Source: Thiobacillus denitrificans (GTDB lineage: Bacteria; Pseudomonadota; Gammaproteobacteria; Burkholderiales; Thiobacillaceae). From it: a DNA stretch of 64,000 nucleotides. The position numbers and the translations under genes were made by a program. The first letter of the stretch is position 1, and every line of letters begins with the position of its first letter. The notes under the pieces were generated by a model. That model worked only from the letters and a program-made list of their open reading frames with translations. It was not told the DNA's origin and ran no database searches. The DNA lies in assembly GCF_001530125.1 (NCBI RefSeq), contig NZ_LDUG01000018.1, positions 73,901 through 137,900 of the forward strand, given 5' to 3'. Shown piece by piece: positions 1 to 8,529 of this stretch.

Positions 1-2516
1 AGCGCGGTGTGGGTGCCGGGCGGCAGCGCGTCGGCCGCCGCTTGGTCCATGAAGGCGAGCGCTTCGCCCAGGGTGTAGCCGGGGGCGATGTTGGCCGAAA
101 TGATCGCCGCGCGCTGGCGATTGAAGTGGTTGAGCTCCTTCGGCGCGACGGTTTCGGTGACGACGACCAGGTTGGACAGCGGCGTCAGGCTGCCCTCCCT
201 GCCGCGCACATACAGTGCGGTCAGATCCTGCGGCGTGGCGCGCGCGTCGGGGTCGAGCTGGACCACCACGTTGTACTGTTCGCCCGCCTGCTTGAAGCGG
301 GTGACTTCGCGGCCGCCGAGCAGGGTTTCCAGGGTGCGCCCGATGGTGTCGACGCCGACGCCCATTTGCGCGGCCTTGTCGCGATTGATGTCGACCTTGA
401 GCTGCGGCTTGTTGAGCTTGAGGTCGGTGTCGGCGTTGGCCAGCCCGGGGTAGGCCCGCACCTTGACCATCAGCGCCTCCACTGCGGTGTCGAGTTCGGC
501 GTAACTCGGCGCCTGCACCACGAACTGCAGCGGTGGGTTGCGGAAACTCTGCCCGAGCGAGGGCGGGTTGATCGGGAAGGCGAGCACACCCGGCATGCCC
601 ATGAACATCTGCGGGCCGAGGCTGGCGGTGATGTCCATCTGGCTGCGGCTGCGTTCCTCCCACGGCTTCAGCATGACGAACGACAGCGAGGTGTTGACCG
701 GGTTGGGGCGCTCCAGGCCAGGTGCCACCACGACGAAGGCGGTATTCACCTCCGGCACGTTCTGATAGATGCCCTCGAGCTGGCGCGCGTACTGGTCGGT
801 GTACTGCAGGGTCGAGCCTTCGGGCGCCAGCATGAAGCCGATGAAGAAGCCGCGGTCTTCGGTCGGCGCCAGTTCCGATTTCAGCGATTTCAGCAGGCCG
901 AAGGCGGCGACCGCGACCAGCACGAAGACGCCGGCAACGATCAGCGGGTGCCGCACGACGCGGGTGAGGCCGCGGACATAGCCACCGTTGAGGCCGTTCA
1001 GCATGCGCTCGCCGAAGTTGAAAAACGCGCCGTGGCGGGTTTCGTGGCGCAGCATCCTGCTCGCCATCATCGGCGTCAGCGTCAGCGCGACAAAGCCCGA
1101 CACCAGCGCGGCAGCGGCCACGGTCAGGGCAAATTCGGTGAACAGCTTGCCGGTGTTGCCCTCGGCGAAGGCCAGCGGCGCGAACACCGCGACCAGCGTC
1201 AGCGTCATCGCCACCACCGCGAAGCCGATTTCCTTAGCGCCCTTGATTGCCGCCTCGAACGGCGGCTCGCCGTTCTCGATGTGGCGGTAGATGTTTTCCA
1301 GCATGACGATGGCGTCGTCCACCACCAGACCGATCGCCAGCACCAGCCCCAGCAGGGTCAGCACGTTGATGGTGAAGCCCATCGAATAAAGGAAGATGAA
1401 GGCGCCGATCAGCGACACCGGAATGGTGACGAAGGGGATCAGCGTGGCGCGCCAGTTGCGCAGGAACAGGAAGATGACGGCCACCACCAGCACCATGGCT
1501 TCGAGCATGGTGGTGTAGGCGGCGTCGATCGACTTTTCGATGAAGATCGAGCTGTCGAAGCCGACCTTGAGCTGCATGCCTTCCGGCAGTGCCGCTTCCA
1601 GGCGCGGCAGTTCGGCCTTCACCGCGCGGGCGACTTCCAGCGTGTTGGCGGTCGACTGCTTGACGATGCCGAGACCCACGGCGGCGCGACCGTTGACCCG
1701 CACGATGTTGCGTTCGTCCTCGGCCCCGATTTCGGCGCGGCCGATGTCGGCCAGACGCACCAGCACCCCGCTGCTGTCGCGGATGATGACGCGCTCGAAT
1801 TCGGCCGGGGTTTTGAGGTCGGTTTGGGCCAGCACGGAAAACTCGCGCGTCTGGCTTTCGATGCGGCCGGAGGGCAGCTCGGTGTTCTGGCTTCTGAGCG
1901 CGGTCTCGACGTCCTGCACCGTCACCCCCAGCGCCGCCATACGGGCCGGGTCGAGCCAGATGCGCATGGCGTAGCGGCGCTCGCCGCCGATGATGACCGA
2001 GGCCACGCCCGGCAGGGTCTTCAATTGATCGGCCACCACGCGGTCGGCGTAGTCGGTGATTTCCAGCGCCGACTGGCGGTCGCTGGAAAACGCCAGCCAG
2101 ATGATGGCCTGGGCATCGGCCTCGATCTTGGCCACCACCGGGTCTTCCGCCTCGCTGGGCAACAGGCCGCGCACTCGCGCCACGCGGTCGCGGGCGTCGT
2201 TGGCGGCGGCTTCGGGGTCACGCGACTGCACGAATTCCACCGTGATCTGGCTGACTTCCTCGCGGCTCACCGACTTGATGGTGCGGATGCCCTCGATGCC
2301 GGACAGCGAATCCTCCAGCGGCTTGGTGATCTGGCTTTCCATCACCTCGGCGGAGGCGCCGGGGTAGACCGTGCGCACCGACACCACCGGGGCGTCGATG
2401 TTGGGGTATTCGCGTACCGGCAGGCGGTCGAAGGCAATCAGGCCGACCAGGATGATGAGCAGGCTCATTACGGTGGCCAGCACCGGGCGGCGGATGGAAA
2501 TGTCGGAGAGGATCAT
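1..2516 (-). CDS. RND (HAE1-type) efflux pump inner-membrane subunit, 3' end outside window
   Basis: Proton-driven inner-membrane transporter of a tripartite drug/solute efflux pump. Read on the minus strand, the frame opens MILSDISIRRPVLATVMSLL, the N-terminal cytoplasmic stub and first membrane helix typical of AcrB/MexB-like proteins. It continues with the porter-domain string YPGASAEVMESQITKPLEDS. About 390 residues in comes the TM4 block LVLAIGLVVDDAIVMLENIY, with the paired acidic residues of the proton relay. About 838 codons are present; the family is about 1,030 residues long, so roughly the last fifth lies beyond base 1. The adaptor gene lies upstream in the same direction, so the two probably form an operon. 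The ATG directly abuts the AGG end of an inserted palindromic element, which is the only Shine-Dalgarno-like sequence. No outer-membrane channel gene is in the window. Confidence 0.93.
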   Translation of the reverse strand, partial: MILSDISIRRPVLATVMSLLIILVGLIAFDRLPVREYPNIDAPVVSVRTVYPGASAEVMESQITKPLEDSLSGIEGIRTIKSVSREEVSQITVEFVQSRDPEAAANDARDRVARVRGLLPSEAEDPVVAKIEADAQAIIWLAFSSDRQSALEITDYADRVVADQLKTLPGVASVIIGGERRYAMRIWLDPARMAALGVTVQDVETALRSQNTELPSGRIESQTREFSVLAQTDLKTPAEFERVIIRDSSGVLVRLADIGRAEIGAEDERNIVRVNGRAAVGLGIVKQSTANTLEVARAVKAELPRLEAALPEGMQLKVGFDSSIFIEKSIDAAYTTMLEAMVLVVAVIFLFLRNWRATLIPFVTIPVSLIGAFIFLYSMGFTINVLTLLGLVLAIGLVVDDAIVMLENIYRHIENGEPPFEAAIKGAKEIGFAVVAMTLTLVAVFAPLAFAEGNTGKLFTEFALTVAAAALVSGFVALTLTPMMASRMLRHETRHGAFFNFGERMLNGLNGGYVRGLTRVVRHPLIVAGVFVLVAVAAFGLLKSLKSELAPTEDRGFFIGFMLAPEGSTLQYTDQYARQLEGIYQNVPEVNTAFVVVAPGLERPNPVNTSLSFVMLKPWEERSRSQMDITASLGPQMFMGMPGVLAFPINPPSLGQSFRNPPLQFVVQAPSYAELDTAVEALMVKVRAYPGLANADTDLKLNKPQLKVDINRDKAAQMGVGVDTIGRTLETLLGGREVTRFKQAGEQYNVVVQLDPDARATPQDLTALYVRGREGSLTPLSNLVVVTETVAPKELNHFNRQRAAIISANIAPGYTLGEALAFMDQAAADALPPGTHTA

Positions 2517-2672
2517 CCTAAAAACCCCAGTTGAACCACGGAGGCACAGAGAAAAATCAATCGGGTGTATCGCTTTCCTGCGTCTCCCACCGGTTGATTA
2601 CAAGAAAGTCGATGTCCCATTGTTTGCAGAAGCATCTCTGTGCCTCTGTGTCTCTGTGGTGAGGTATTCAGG
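2517..2672. repeat. CACAGAG-type palindromic element, copy 1
   Basis: The left end reads CCTAAAAACCCCAGTTGAAC followed by CACGGAGGCACAGAG. The right end, reverse complemented, reads CCTGAATACC then TCACCACAGAGACACAGAG, so the ends are imperfect terminal inverted repeats. The element fills most of the gap between the adaptor and pump genes. Related copies lie at 31503-31599 and 40266-40794. No reading frame inside. Confidence 0.8.
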
Positions 2673-2703
2673 ATCATGGGTCAGTCTTTGCGGTGGACTC
2701 GGA

Positions 2704-3747
2704 TCAGCGCTTGCCGGCCGGCATGTTCTTCATCATCTGTGCCGCCTGTTCGAGCGTGACCACCGGCACGCCTGGGCGCAGCTTGATCTGGCCGTCGAGG
2801 ACGACGGTGTCGCCCGCCTGCACGCCGGAGACGATCTCGACCCGGCCGGGTTCGCGCTTGCCCAGCACGACCTTGCGTAGTTCGGCCTTGCCGTCGACGG
2901 CCAGAAACACATAGCTGCCGTCCGGGCGCGGCACGATGACCTGCTCGGGCAGCAGGATGGCGTGGGTCCTGCCGCCGAGGTCCGCAGTGGCGCGGACGAA
3001 CATGCCGGGCTTGAGCGTGCCGGCGGGGTTGGCAATGCGCGCGCGCACCCGCACGTTGCGGCTGACCGGGTCGACCACCGGATCGATGGCGTGCACGGTG
3101 CCGCTGAAACGTTGCCCCGGTAGCGCGTCGACGGTCAGGTTGATCGACTGGCCGATGCGCACCAGCGGCAACGCGGTTTCGGGCACCGGCACTTCCAGTT
3201 TCAGGGTGCCGAGCGCGTCCAGCCGCACCAGGTCGTCGCCCTTGCCGACATAGGCGCCGGGGCTGACCTGTCGCAAGCCAACGACGCCGGCAAACGGCGC
3301 GCGGATCACCGTCTTGTCGAGCGCCACCTGTTCCAGCCGCAGACGGGCGCGCAGGATGTCGAGGTTGGCGCGCGCCTCGTCGAGCGCTTGCCGCGAAATG
3401 AAGTTCTGCGCGACCAGTTCCTCGCTGCGCGTGTAGCGGCTTTGCGCAAGCTTGAGGTCGGCCTGGGCAGCCGCCAGGCGGGCGCGCGGCTCGGCGGAAT
3501 CGAGCACCACCAACACCGCGCCCTTTTTGACGGGCTGGCCTTCCTTGAACAGCAGCTTGTCGATGCGGCCGTCTATTTCCGGGCGCAGCACCACGCTGTC
3601 CTCGGCAATCAGCGCGCCCACGGCGTTGACCGTATTCGACACCGGGGTGGCGGCGACTGTCATCATGTTGACCGGAATGAAGGGCGGGCCGCCCGCCTGG
3701 GCAAAGGCGAGTGACGGTACGAACAGCAGGATGAGCAGGGCGCGCAT
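2704..3747 (-). CDS. RND efflux periplasmic adaptor (membrane fusion protein)
   Basis: Links the inner-membrane RND pump to an outer-membrane channel. The 347-residue product starts with a cleavable signal peptide (MRALLILLFVPSLAFAQA). A barrel-sandwich/lipoyl half follows around residues 55-85 (LRPEIDGRIDKLLFKEGQPV), then an alpha-hairpin (about 85-140), the second lipoyl half (VIRAPFAGVVGLRQVSPGAY) and a beta-barrel with the typical GTLKPGMFVRA segment near 240. Length and order fit the AcrA/MexE/HlyD-like family. It precedes the pump gene on the same strand, separated by a repeat element. The substrate cannot be read from the sequence. Confidence 0.93.
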   Translation of the reverse strand: MRALLILLFVPSLAFAQAGGPPFIPVNMMTVAATPVSNTVNAVGALIAEDSVVLRPEIDGRIDKLLFKEGQPVKKGAVLVVLDSAEPRARLAAAQADLKLAQSRYTRSEELVAQNFISRQALDEARANLDILRARLRLEQVALDKTVIRAPFAGVVGLRQVSPGAYVGKGDDLVRLDALGTLKLEVPVPETALPLVRIGQSINLTVDALPGQRFSGTVHAIDPVVDPVSRNVRVRARIANPAGTLKPGMFVRATADLGGRTHAILLPEQVIVPRPDGSYVFLAVDGKAELRKVVLGKREPGRVEIVSGVQAGDTVVLDGQIKLRPGVPVVTLEQAAQMMKNMPAGKR

Positions 3748-3912
3748 GACGGATTCCGCAAAAAGAACAAAGACGTACGATAGGTGCGCACCCTAGCAGT
3801 TCCGGCGTGAAACAAAAACCGCGCGCCGGGGTCAACTTGTAGTGCGGGTATGTAAGGATTGCGTGCGTGCCCAGACTGTTTTGATATGCCCCTTTTTAAT
3901 TAGGACTCAGCC

Positions 3913-4851
3913 ATGCTGCTACGTCAAACCGCCGACATCCTCCCATCCGAAATCACCCCGCCCGAGATATACCGCGAACGCCGCCGCTTCATGCAGGGCT
4001 TGGGGGTGCTGGCGGCGGGCGCAGCCCTGGGTGCGGCGCCCGATGCTGGGGCCGGCGTCAAACTGGCTGGCGTTCGCGCCGGCGCCTACACGCTGGACGA
4101 GGACAAAACACCGTACAAGGACGTCACCACCTACAACAACTTCTATGAATTCGGCACCGGCAAGGGCGATCCAGCCAAAAACGCGGGCAGCCTGAAAACC
4201 CGTCCGTGGACGGTGGCGATCGAGGGCGAGGTGGGCAACCCCGGGATGTACGACATCGACACGCTGCTGAAACTCGCGCCGCTGGAAGAACGTGTTTACC
4301 GGATGCGCTGCGTGGAAGGCTGGTCGATGGTGATTCCGTGGGTGGGTTTTCCCCTCAGCGAACTCATCCGCCGTGCCGCGCCTACCGGCAATGCCAAATA
4401 CGTCGAGTTCGTGACCTTGAACGACCCCAAACAGATGCCGGGGCAGCGTTCGCGCGTGCTCGACTGGCCGTATGTCGAAGGTCTGCGGCTGGACGAGGCG
4501 ATGCATCCGCTGACACTGCTGGCGGTCGGGCTCTACGGCGAAGTGCTGCCGAACCAGAACGGCGCGCCGATCCGGCTGGTGGTGCCGTGGAAGTACGGCT
4601 TCAAGAGCGCCAAGTCGATCGTCAAAATCCGCTTCGTTGAAAAGCCGCCACTCACTGCCTGGATGCATGCGGCGCCGCGGGAATACGGCTTCTATTCCAA
4701 CGTCAATCCAGAGGTCGACCATCCGCGCTGGAGCCAGGCGAAGGAGCGCCGCATCGGCGAGTTTCGCAAGCGCGACACGCTGATGTTCAATGGTTACGGC
4801 GCCCAGGTCGCCCAGTTGTATCGCGGGATGGACCTGAAAAAGTTCTTCTGA
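3913..4851 (+). CDS. msrP: Protein-methionine-sulfoxide reductase catalytic subunit MsrP
   Basis: Periplasmic molybdoenzyme that reduces methionine sulfoxide in oxidised envelope proteins. The 312-residue product has an N-terminal twin-arginine export signal ([16 protein letters not shown], about residues 22-37). The sulfite-oxidase-fold core contains the conserved block [15 protein letters not shown], whose Cys is the expected molybdenum ligand, and further on [17 protein letters not shown]. Length matches E. coli MsrP (YedY). The stop overlaps the start of msrQ (TGATG), giving translational coupling. A 165-bp gap upstream separates it from the divergent efflux adaptor gene. Confidence 0.96.
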   Translation: MLLRQTADILPSEITPPEIYRERRRFMQGLGVLAAGAALGAAPDAGAGVKLAGVRAGAYTLDEDKTPYKDVTTYNNFYEFGTGKGDPAKNAGSLKTRPWTVAIEGEVGNPGMYDIDTLLKLAPLEERVYRMRCVEGWSMVIPWVGFPLSELIRRAAPTGNAKYVEFVTLNDPKQMPGQRSRVLDWPYVEGLRLDEAMHPLTLLAVGLYGEVLPNQNGAPIRLVVPWKYGFKSAKSIVKIRFVEKPPLTAWMHAAPREYGFYSNVNPEVDHPRWSQAKERRIGEFRKRDTLMFNGYGAQVAQLYRGMDLKKFF

Positions 4852-5513
4852 TGGGCGCAGCCCTGCGCAACCCGAAATTCTGGATTTTTGGCATCTGTCT
4901 GTTGCCGCTGGCACGGCTGGTTTTTCTGGGCGGAAGCGACGGTCTGGGGGCGAACCCGATCGAGTTCATCACGCGTTCCACCGGCATCTGGACGCTGGTC
5001 GGGCTGCTGCTGACCCTGTCCGTCACTCCGCTGCGACGACTGAGCGGGCGCGCCGACCTGATCCGTTACCGGCGCATGCTGGGGTTGTTCACCTTCTTTT
5101 ATGCAGGCCTGCATTTCGTCACGTATATCTGGCTGGATCAGTTCTTCGATCCGGCGGCCATCGCCCGGGACATCGTCAAACGGCCCTTTATCACAGTCGG
5201 CTTCACCGCGTTTGTGCTGCTCATCCCGCTCGCTATGACCTCGACCCATGCCATGATGCGCCGCCTCGGGCGACGCTGGCAGTTGCTGCATCGCCTGGTT
5301 TACTTGATTGCCCTGCTGGGGGTGATCCATTACCTGTGGCTGGTGAAGAAAGACCTCACTGAACCGCTGATCTACGGGACGGTACTCATCGTGCTGCTGG
5401 CCATGCGCCTGCCGTGGTGCGTGACCTTGCTGCAGACTGCCCGCAATCGCTTCGCGCCGGCCAGATTCCCAATTGGAAAAGCGCTGGCGCGCGGCGCCGG
5501 ACGGCGCAATTGA
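4851..5513 (+). CDS. msrQ: MsrQ haem-binding membrane subunit
   Basis: Inner-membrane b-type cytochrome that passes quinone-derived electrons to MsrP. The 220-residue protein has about six hydrophobic segments and the ferric-reductase-like histidines expected for the family, e.g. in FYAGLHFVTYIWLDQ and LLHRLVYLIALLGVIHYLW. The start codon overlaps the msrP stop by one base. A strong hairpin about 30 bp after the stop probably ends the transcript. Confidence 0.95.
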   Translation: MGAALRNPKFWIFGICLLPLARLVFLGGSDGLGANPIEFITRSTGIWTLVGLLLTLSVTPLRRLSGRADLIRYRRMLGLFTFFYAGLHFVTYIWLDQFFDPAAIARDIVKRPFITVGFTAFVLLIPLAMTSTHAMMRRLGRRWQLLHRLVYLIALLGVIHYLWLVKKDLTEPLIYGTVLIVLLAMRLPWCVTLLQTARNRFAPARFPIGKALARGAGRRN

Positions 5514-5543
5514 AACGGGGGGCAAGCCACCCATTGCGGCAAT

Positions 5544-5572
5544 AAAAAAACGGGGGCCAGGCCCCCGTTTCA
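5544..5572. terminator. Bidirectional Rho-independent terminator
   Basis: An A-run, then CGGGGGCC-AGG-CCCCCG, then TTT. The hairpin sits between the convergent msrQ and H1-like genes and could serve both; the long A-run acts as the T-run for the minus-strand gene. Confidence 0.8.
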
Positions 5573-5593
5573 GATTGGGCAGTGCCCGACCTG

Positions 5594-6340
5594 TTAGAGC
5601 CCGAAAGGCTTGATGACCGAAACGGCCGGTGCGGGGGAAGGCGCAGCTGCAGGTGCAGCCGGCTTGACCGGAACGGGCTTGGGTGCGGCCTTTTTGGCTG
5701 CGGGCTTGGCTGCTGGTTTTTTGGCGGCGACTGCCGGCTTGGCCGGAACAGCTTTCTTGGCGACCGGTTTGGCAACGGCCTTTTTAGCGACGGGCTTGGC
5801 GGCCGGTTTTTTGGCGGCGACTGCCTTTTTAGCCGGAGCAGCTTTCCTGGCGACGGGTTTAGCGGCGGCCTTTTTAGCGACGGGCTTGGCGGCCGGTTTT
5901 TTGGTGGCGACTGCCTTTTTAGCCGGAGCAGCTTTCCTGGCGACGGGTTTAGCGGCGGCCTTTTTAGCGACGGGCTTGGCTGCCGGTTTTTTGGTGGCGA
6001 CTGCCTTTTTAGCCGGAGCAGCTTTCCTGGCGATCGGTTTAGCGGCGGCCTTTTTAGCGACGGGCTTGGCTGCCGGTTTTTTGGTGGCGACTGCCTTTTT
6101 AGCCGGAGCAGCTTTCCTGGCGACGGGTTTAGCGGCGGCCTTTTTAGCGACGGGCTTGGCTGCCGGTTTTTTGGCGGCGACTGCCTTTTTGGCCGGAGCG
6201 GCCTTCCTGGCGACGGGTTTAGCGGCGGCCTTTTTAGCTGCTGGCTTGGCTGCTACCTTCTTGACGGTGGATTTAGCAGCGGGTTTGGCTGCTGCCTTTT
6301 TGGCCACCGGTTTGGCGGCGGGTTTTTTTACTGTTGCCAT
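5594..6340 (-). CDS. Histone H1-like Lys/Ala/Pro-rich protein
   Basis: A 248-residue, extremely basic, low-complexity protein made almost only of Lys, Ala, Pro and Val (PAAKPVAKKAAAKPVARKAA pattern). It resembles eukaryotic histone H1 tails and bacterial AlgP/H1-like proteins and probably binds DNA non-specifically. The core is a 30-residue unit repeated about five times, matching 90-bp DNA repeats. A short non-repetitive tail (SPAPAVSVIKPFGL) closes it. A good AAGGAG lies 7-8 bases before the ATG. The antisense frame is also open because of base composition; the AKP frame is preferred on composition, Shine-Dalgarno and family resemblance. The repeats are likely to vary in number between strains. 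Confidence 0.88.
   Translation of the reverse strand: MATVKKPAAKPVAKKAAAKPAAKSTVKKVAAKPAAKKAAAKPVARKAAPAKKAVAAKKPAAKPVAKKAAAKPVARKAAPAKKAVATKKPAAKPVAKKAAAKPIARKAAPAKKAVATKKPAAKPVAKKAAAKPVARKAAPAKKAVATKKPAAKPVAKKAAAKPVARKAAPAKKAVAAKKPAAKPVAKKAVAKPVAKKAVPAKPAVAAKKPAAKPAAKKAAPKPVPVKPAAPAAAPSPAPAVSVIKPFGL
5731..6239. repeat. 90-bp tandem repeats, about 5.5 units, within the H1-like gene
   Basis: The word ctgcctttttagccggagca returns at 5821, 5911, 6001 and 6091, with diverged units at 5731 and 6181: an exact 90-bp period. Because 90 is a multiple of three, unit gain or loss keeps the reading frame. Confidence 0.93.
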
Positions 6341-6642
6341 TTAAACACTCCTTAGAAGTTGAACACATTCACTTATCACTACAGCTTGAAGCCACGTGCA
6401 GTCAGAATTTGCACTTCCAAAGCGTGGTACCGACAGGCAACCAACTTACCCGAAACCCGCTAAACACGGGTGATACCGAGGCTCCGCTTGGTGAGCCTCA
6501 TTCTAGTTACTTTTGCTGGGGGTACAACGAATAGTCAAGTACCGGCGAAGATATTTCGATAAAAAATGTCGCAGTCAAGCAAAATGTATCGATCCGATAC
6601 TAATAATTGGAAATATCTACGCCTGGTATATGTCGATTAAAG
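6341..6642. other. Intergenic region, about 300 bp
   Basis: AT-richer spacer upstream of the H1-like gene and downstream of lysA. It holds the Shine-Dalgarno of the H1-like gene at its left edge and a small hairpin near 6478 (GAGGCTCCGCTTGGTGAGCCTC pattern, 7-bp stem). No convincing gene was seen; the short plus-strand frames here lack family resemblance. Confidence 0.4.
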
Positions 6643-7887
6643 TCAATCAGCAAGCCGTTCTCCAGCCATCAGACTGTCTTTCGTTTCGCGTTCGCGGATG
6701 AGATAAATTTCATTCCTGTTAATCAGAACTTCGGCCGCCCGCGGGCGTGAATTGTAGTTCGACGCCATGCTCATGCCGTAGGCACCCGCAGAAAGCAGTG
6801 CCAGCAGGTCGCCTTCCTCGATTGCGAGGTAACGCGCAAAGCCAAGAAAATCGCCGGTTTCGCAGATCGGACCGACGATGTCGTAGCGCTTCGCGGGGGT
6901 TGGACGTTCGTCTATGGCGACGATTTCGTGATACGCCTCATACAGCGCGGGACGCATCAGGTCGTTCATCGCTGCGTCGACGATGGCGAAATTCTTGTCT
7001 TCACCCGGCTTCAGGTACTCGACGCGGGTGAGCAGCAGGCCTGCGTTGCCGACCAGTGAGCGGCCCGGTTCCAGCAGCAGTTTCTCGCGGCGGCCGGCAA
7101 AGCGTGCCGCCAGCGTGCGGCCATAGGCGGCGAGGTCGGGCGGCGTTTCGTCGTGGTAGCGGATGCCGACACCGCCGCCGAGGTCGATGTGATGCAGCGC
7201 GATGCCCTCGGCCGCCAGCGCGTCGACCAGCGCCAGCACGCGGTCGGCCGCATCGGCCAGCGGCGACAGGTCGGTCAGCTGCGAGCCGATGTGGCAGTCG
7301 ATGCCGGTGACTTGCAGATGCGGCAGGCTGGCGGCCAGGCGATAGAGCGCAGGGGCGTCGGCAATCGGCACGCCGAACTTGTTTTCCTTGAGCCCGGTGG
7401 AGATATACGGATGCGTCTTCGGGTCGACGTCGGGGTTGACGCGAAACGAAACCGGCGCGACCTTGCCCAGCTCGCTCGCGACACGGTTCAACCGATGCAA
7501 CTCGCTGACCGACTCGACGTTGAAGCAGAGGATGCCGGCCTCGAGCGCAGCGTGCATCTCGTCCGCGGTCTTGCCGACGCCGGAAAAAACGACCTTGCCG
7601 GGGTCACCGCCGGCGGCAAGCACGCGGGCGAGTTCGCCGCCGGAGACGATGTCGAAGCCGGCGCCGAGCCGGGCGAATACGTTCAGAATCGCCAGGCTGG
7701 AATTGGCCTTGACCGCGTAGCAGATCAGGTGCGGGGTGGCGGCAAACGCGTCGCTGTAAGCCTGGTAGGCGGATTCGAGCGCTTGCCGGGAATAGACATA
7801 TAGTGGCGTGCCGTATCGTTCGGCAAGCGTGTCCAGCGCCACGCCTTCCAGATGGAGGCGGCCATCAATGCGATGCAGGGTGTTCAA
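6643..7887 (-). CDS. lysA: Diaminopimelate decarboxylase
   Basis: PLP enzyme catalysing the last step of lysine synthesis, meso-diaminopimelate to L-lysine plus CO2. The 414-residue protein has the PLP-lysine region YAVKANSSLAILNVFARLG near residue 57 and, further on, CHIGSQLTDLSP, HHIDLGGGVGI, EPGRSLVGNAG and the active-site Cys block GPICETGDFLGF. The start overlaps the end of lptM (ATGA), the common lptM-lysA arrangement. Length is normal. Confidence 0.97.
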   Translation of the reverse strand: MNTLHRIDGRLHLEGVALDTLAERYGTPLYVYSRQALESAYQAYSDAFAATPHLICYAVKANSSLAILNVFARLGAGFDIVSGGELARVLAAGGDPGKVVFSGVGKTADEMHAALEAGILCFNVESVSELHRLNRVASELGKVAPVSFRVNPDVDPKTHPYISTGLKENKFGVPIADAPALYRLAASLPHLQVTGIDCHIGSQLTDLSPLADAADRVLALVDALAAEGIALHHIDLGGGVGIRYHDETPPDLAAYGRTLAARFAGRREKLLLEPGRSLVGNAGLLLTRVEYLKPGEDKNFAIVDAAMNDLMRPALYEAYHEIVAIDERPTPAKRYDIVGPICETGDFLGFARYLAIEEGDLLALLSAGAYGMSMASNYNSRPRAAEVLINRNEIYLIRERETKDSLMAGERLAD

Positions 7888-8009
7888 TTGGACGTCCGTT
7901 GCGGTGCGGGAGGATTTTCGGGAAGATACAGGTCACCCTTGGAGCCGCAGGCAGTCAGACCGAGCCCGCACAGCAACAGGGACACTATATATAAGGTGCG
8001 CAGTTTCAT
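7884..8009 (-). CDS. lptM: LptM (YifL-type) small lipoprotein
   Basis: A 41-residue lipoprotein with signal MKLRTLYIVSLLLCGLGLTA and acylated Cys in the lipobox LTAC, followed by the GSKGDLYLPEN motif typical of LptM/YifL. LptM assists maturation of the LPS translocon LptDE. I chose the inner ATG because the longer frame would place about 20 non-signal residues ahead of the lipoprotein signal. It overlaps lysA by 4 bp and is divergent from cyaY. Confidence 0.9.
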   Translation of the reverse strand: MKLRTLYIVSLLLCGLGLTACGSKGDLYLPENPPAPQRTSN

Positions 8010-8034
8010 GCGCGAAATGTTAGCACGGGACATC

Positions 8035-8358
8035 ATGACGACAAGCGAATCAGGCGAGGCCGAATTCAATCAGGCCGCCACGGCAACACTGGCCCACATC
8101 GAACAGGCGCTGGAAGACGCCGATCTGGATTTCGAGACGCCTGCGGACGGCATCATCGAGGTCGAGCTCGACGACGGCAGCAAGATCATCATCAACCGCC
8201 ACGGCGTCGCGCGCGAAATCTGGGTTGCTGCGCGCTCGGGCGGCTTTCACTTCAAGCCGCAGGGCAGCGGCTGGATTGACACCAAGAGCGGCGAGCCGCT
8301 CTACGACAAGCTCGCCGCGCTGATCGCCGCGCATGGCGGCGTCATGGTCCGCTTCTGA
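8035..8358 (+). CDS. cyaY: CyaY, bacterial frataxin
   Basis: Iron-binding regulator of iron-sulfur cluster assembly. From MTTSESGEAEF the product is 107 residues, the usual CyaY length. It shows the acidic first helix (HIEQALEDADLDFE), the sheet segment GIIEVELDDGSKIIINRH and the family string GGFHFKPQGSGWIDTKSGE. An in-frame ATG six codons upstream is possible. Divergent from lptM-lysA, as in many proteobacteria. Confidence 0.95.
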   Translation: MTTSESGEAEFNQAATATLAHIEQALEDADLDFETPADGIIEVELDDGSKIIINRHGVAREIWVAARSGGFHFKPQGSGWIDTKSGEPLYDKLAALIAAHGGVMVRF

Positions 8359-8489
8359 TTCACCCCGGATATTTCATAAATTGACACGCGCCCTCGCTGG
8401 TCCTTTATTTCGTATGGAAACTTTGCTCAGTCGGGCGTATGAATCACTACGCCACTCCTTCACAAACTTCCCCTACAAAATAAAATCCT

Positions 8490-8504
8490 GCGCGATCATC
8501 GCGC
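8490..8504. promoter_or_regulatory. Palindrome upstream of the MarR gene, possible autoregulatory operator
   Basis: GCGCGAT-C-ATCGCGC has perfect 7-bp arms and ends 25 bp before the MarR-family start codon. Position and symmetry fit an operator for the adjacent regulator; binding is inferred. Confidence 0.4.
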
Positions 8505-8529
8505 GAATTCATGAAACATACGGGGTAAT

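Noticed and set aside
9-2534. 841-codon plus-strand open frame
   Set aside because: Antisense of the RND pump gene; residues are His/Gln/Arg/Gly-rich with no domain, while the minus strand gives a clear AcrB-like protein.
5731-6239. Regular repeats considered as a CRISPR array
   Set aside because: The 90-bp units are contiguous with no unique spacers and are in frame inside a gene.
5610-6344. Ala/Gly/Leu/Phe-rich plus-strand frame over the H1-like gene, looking like a membrane protein
   Set aside because: It is the complement of Lys/Ala/Pro codons; no signal for a start, while the minus strand has a good Shine-Dalgarno and a known composition type.
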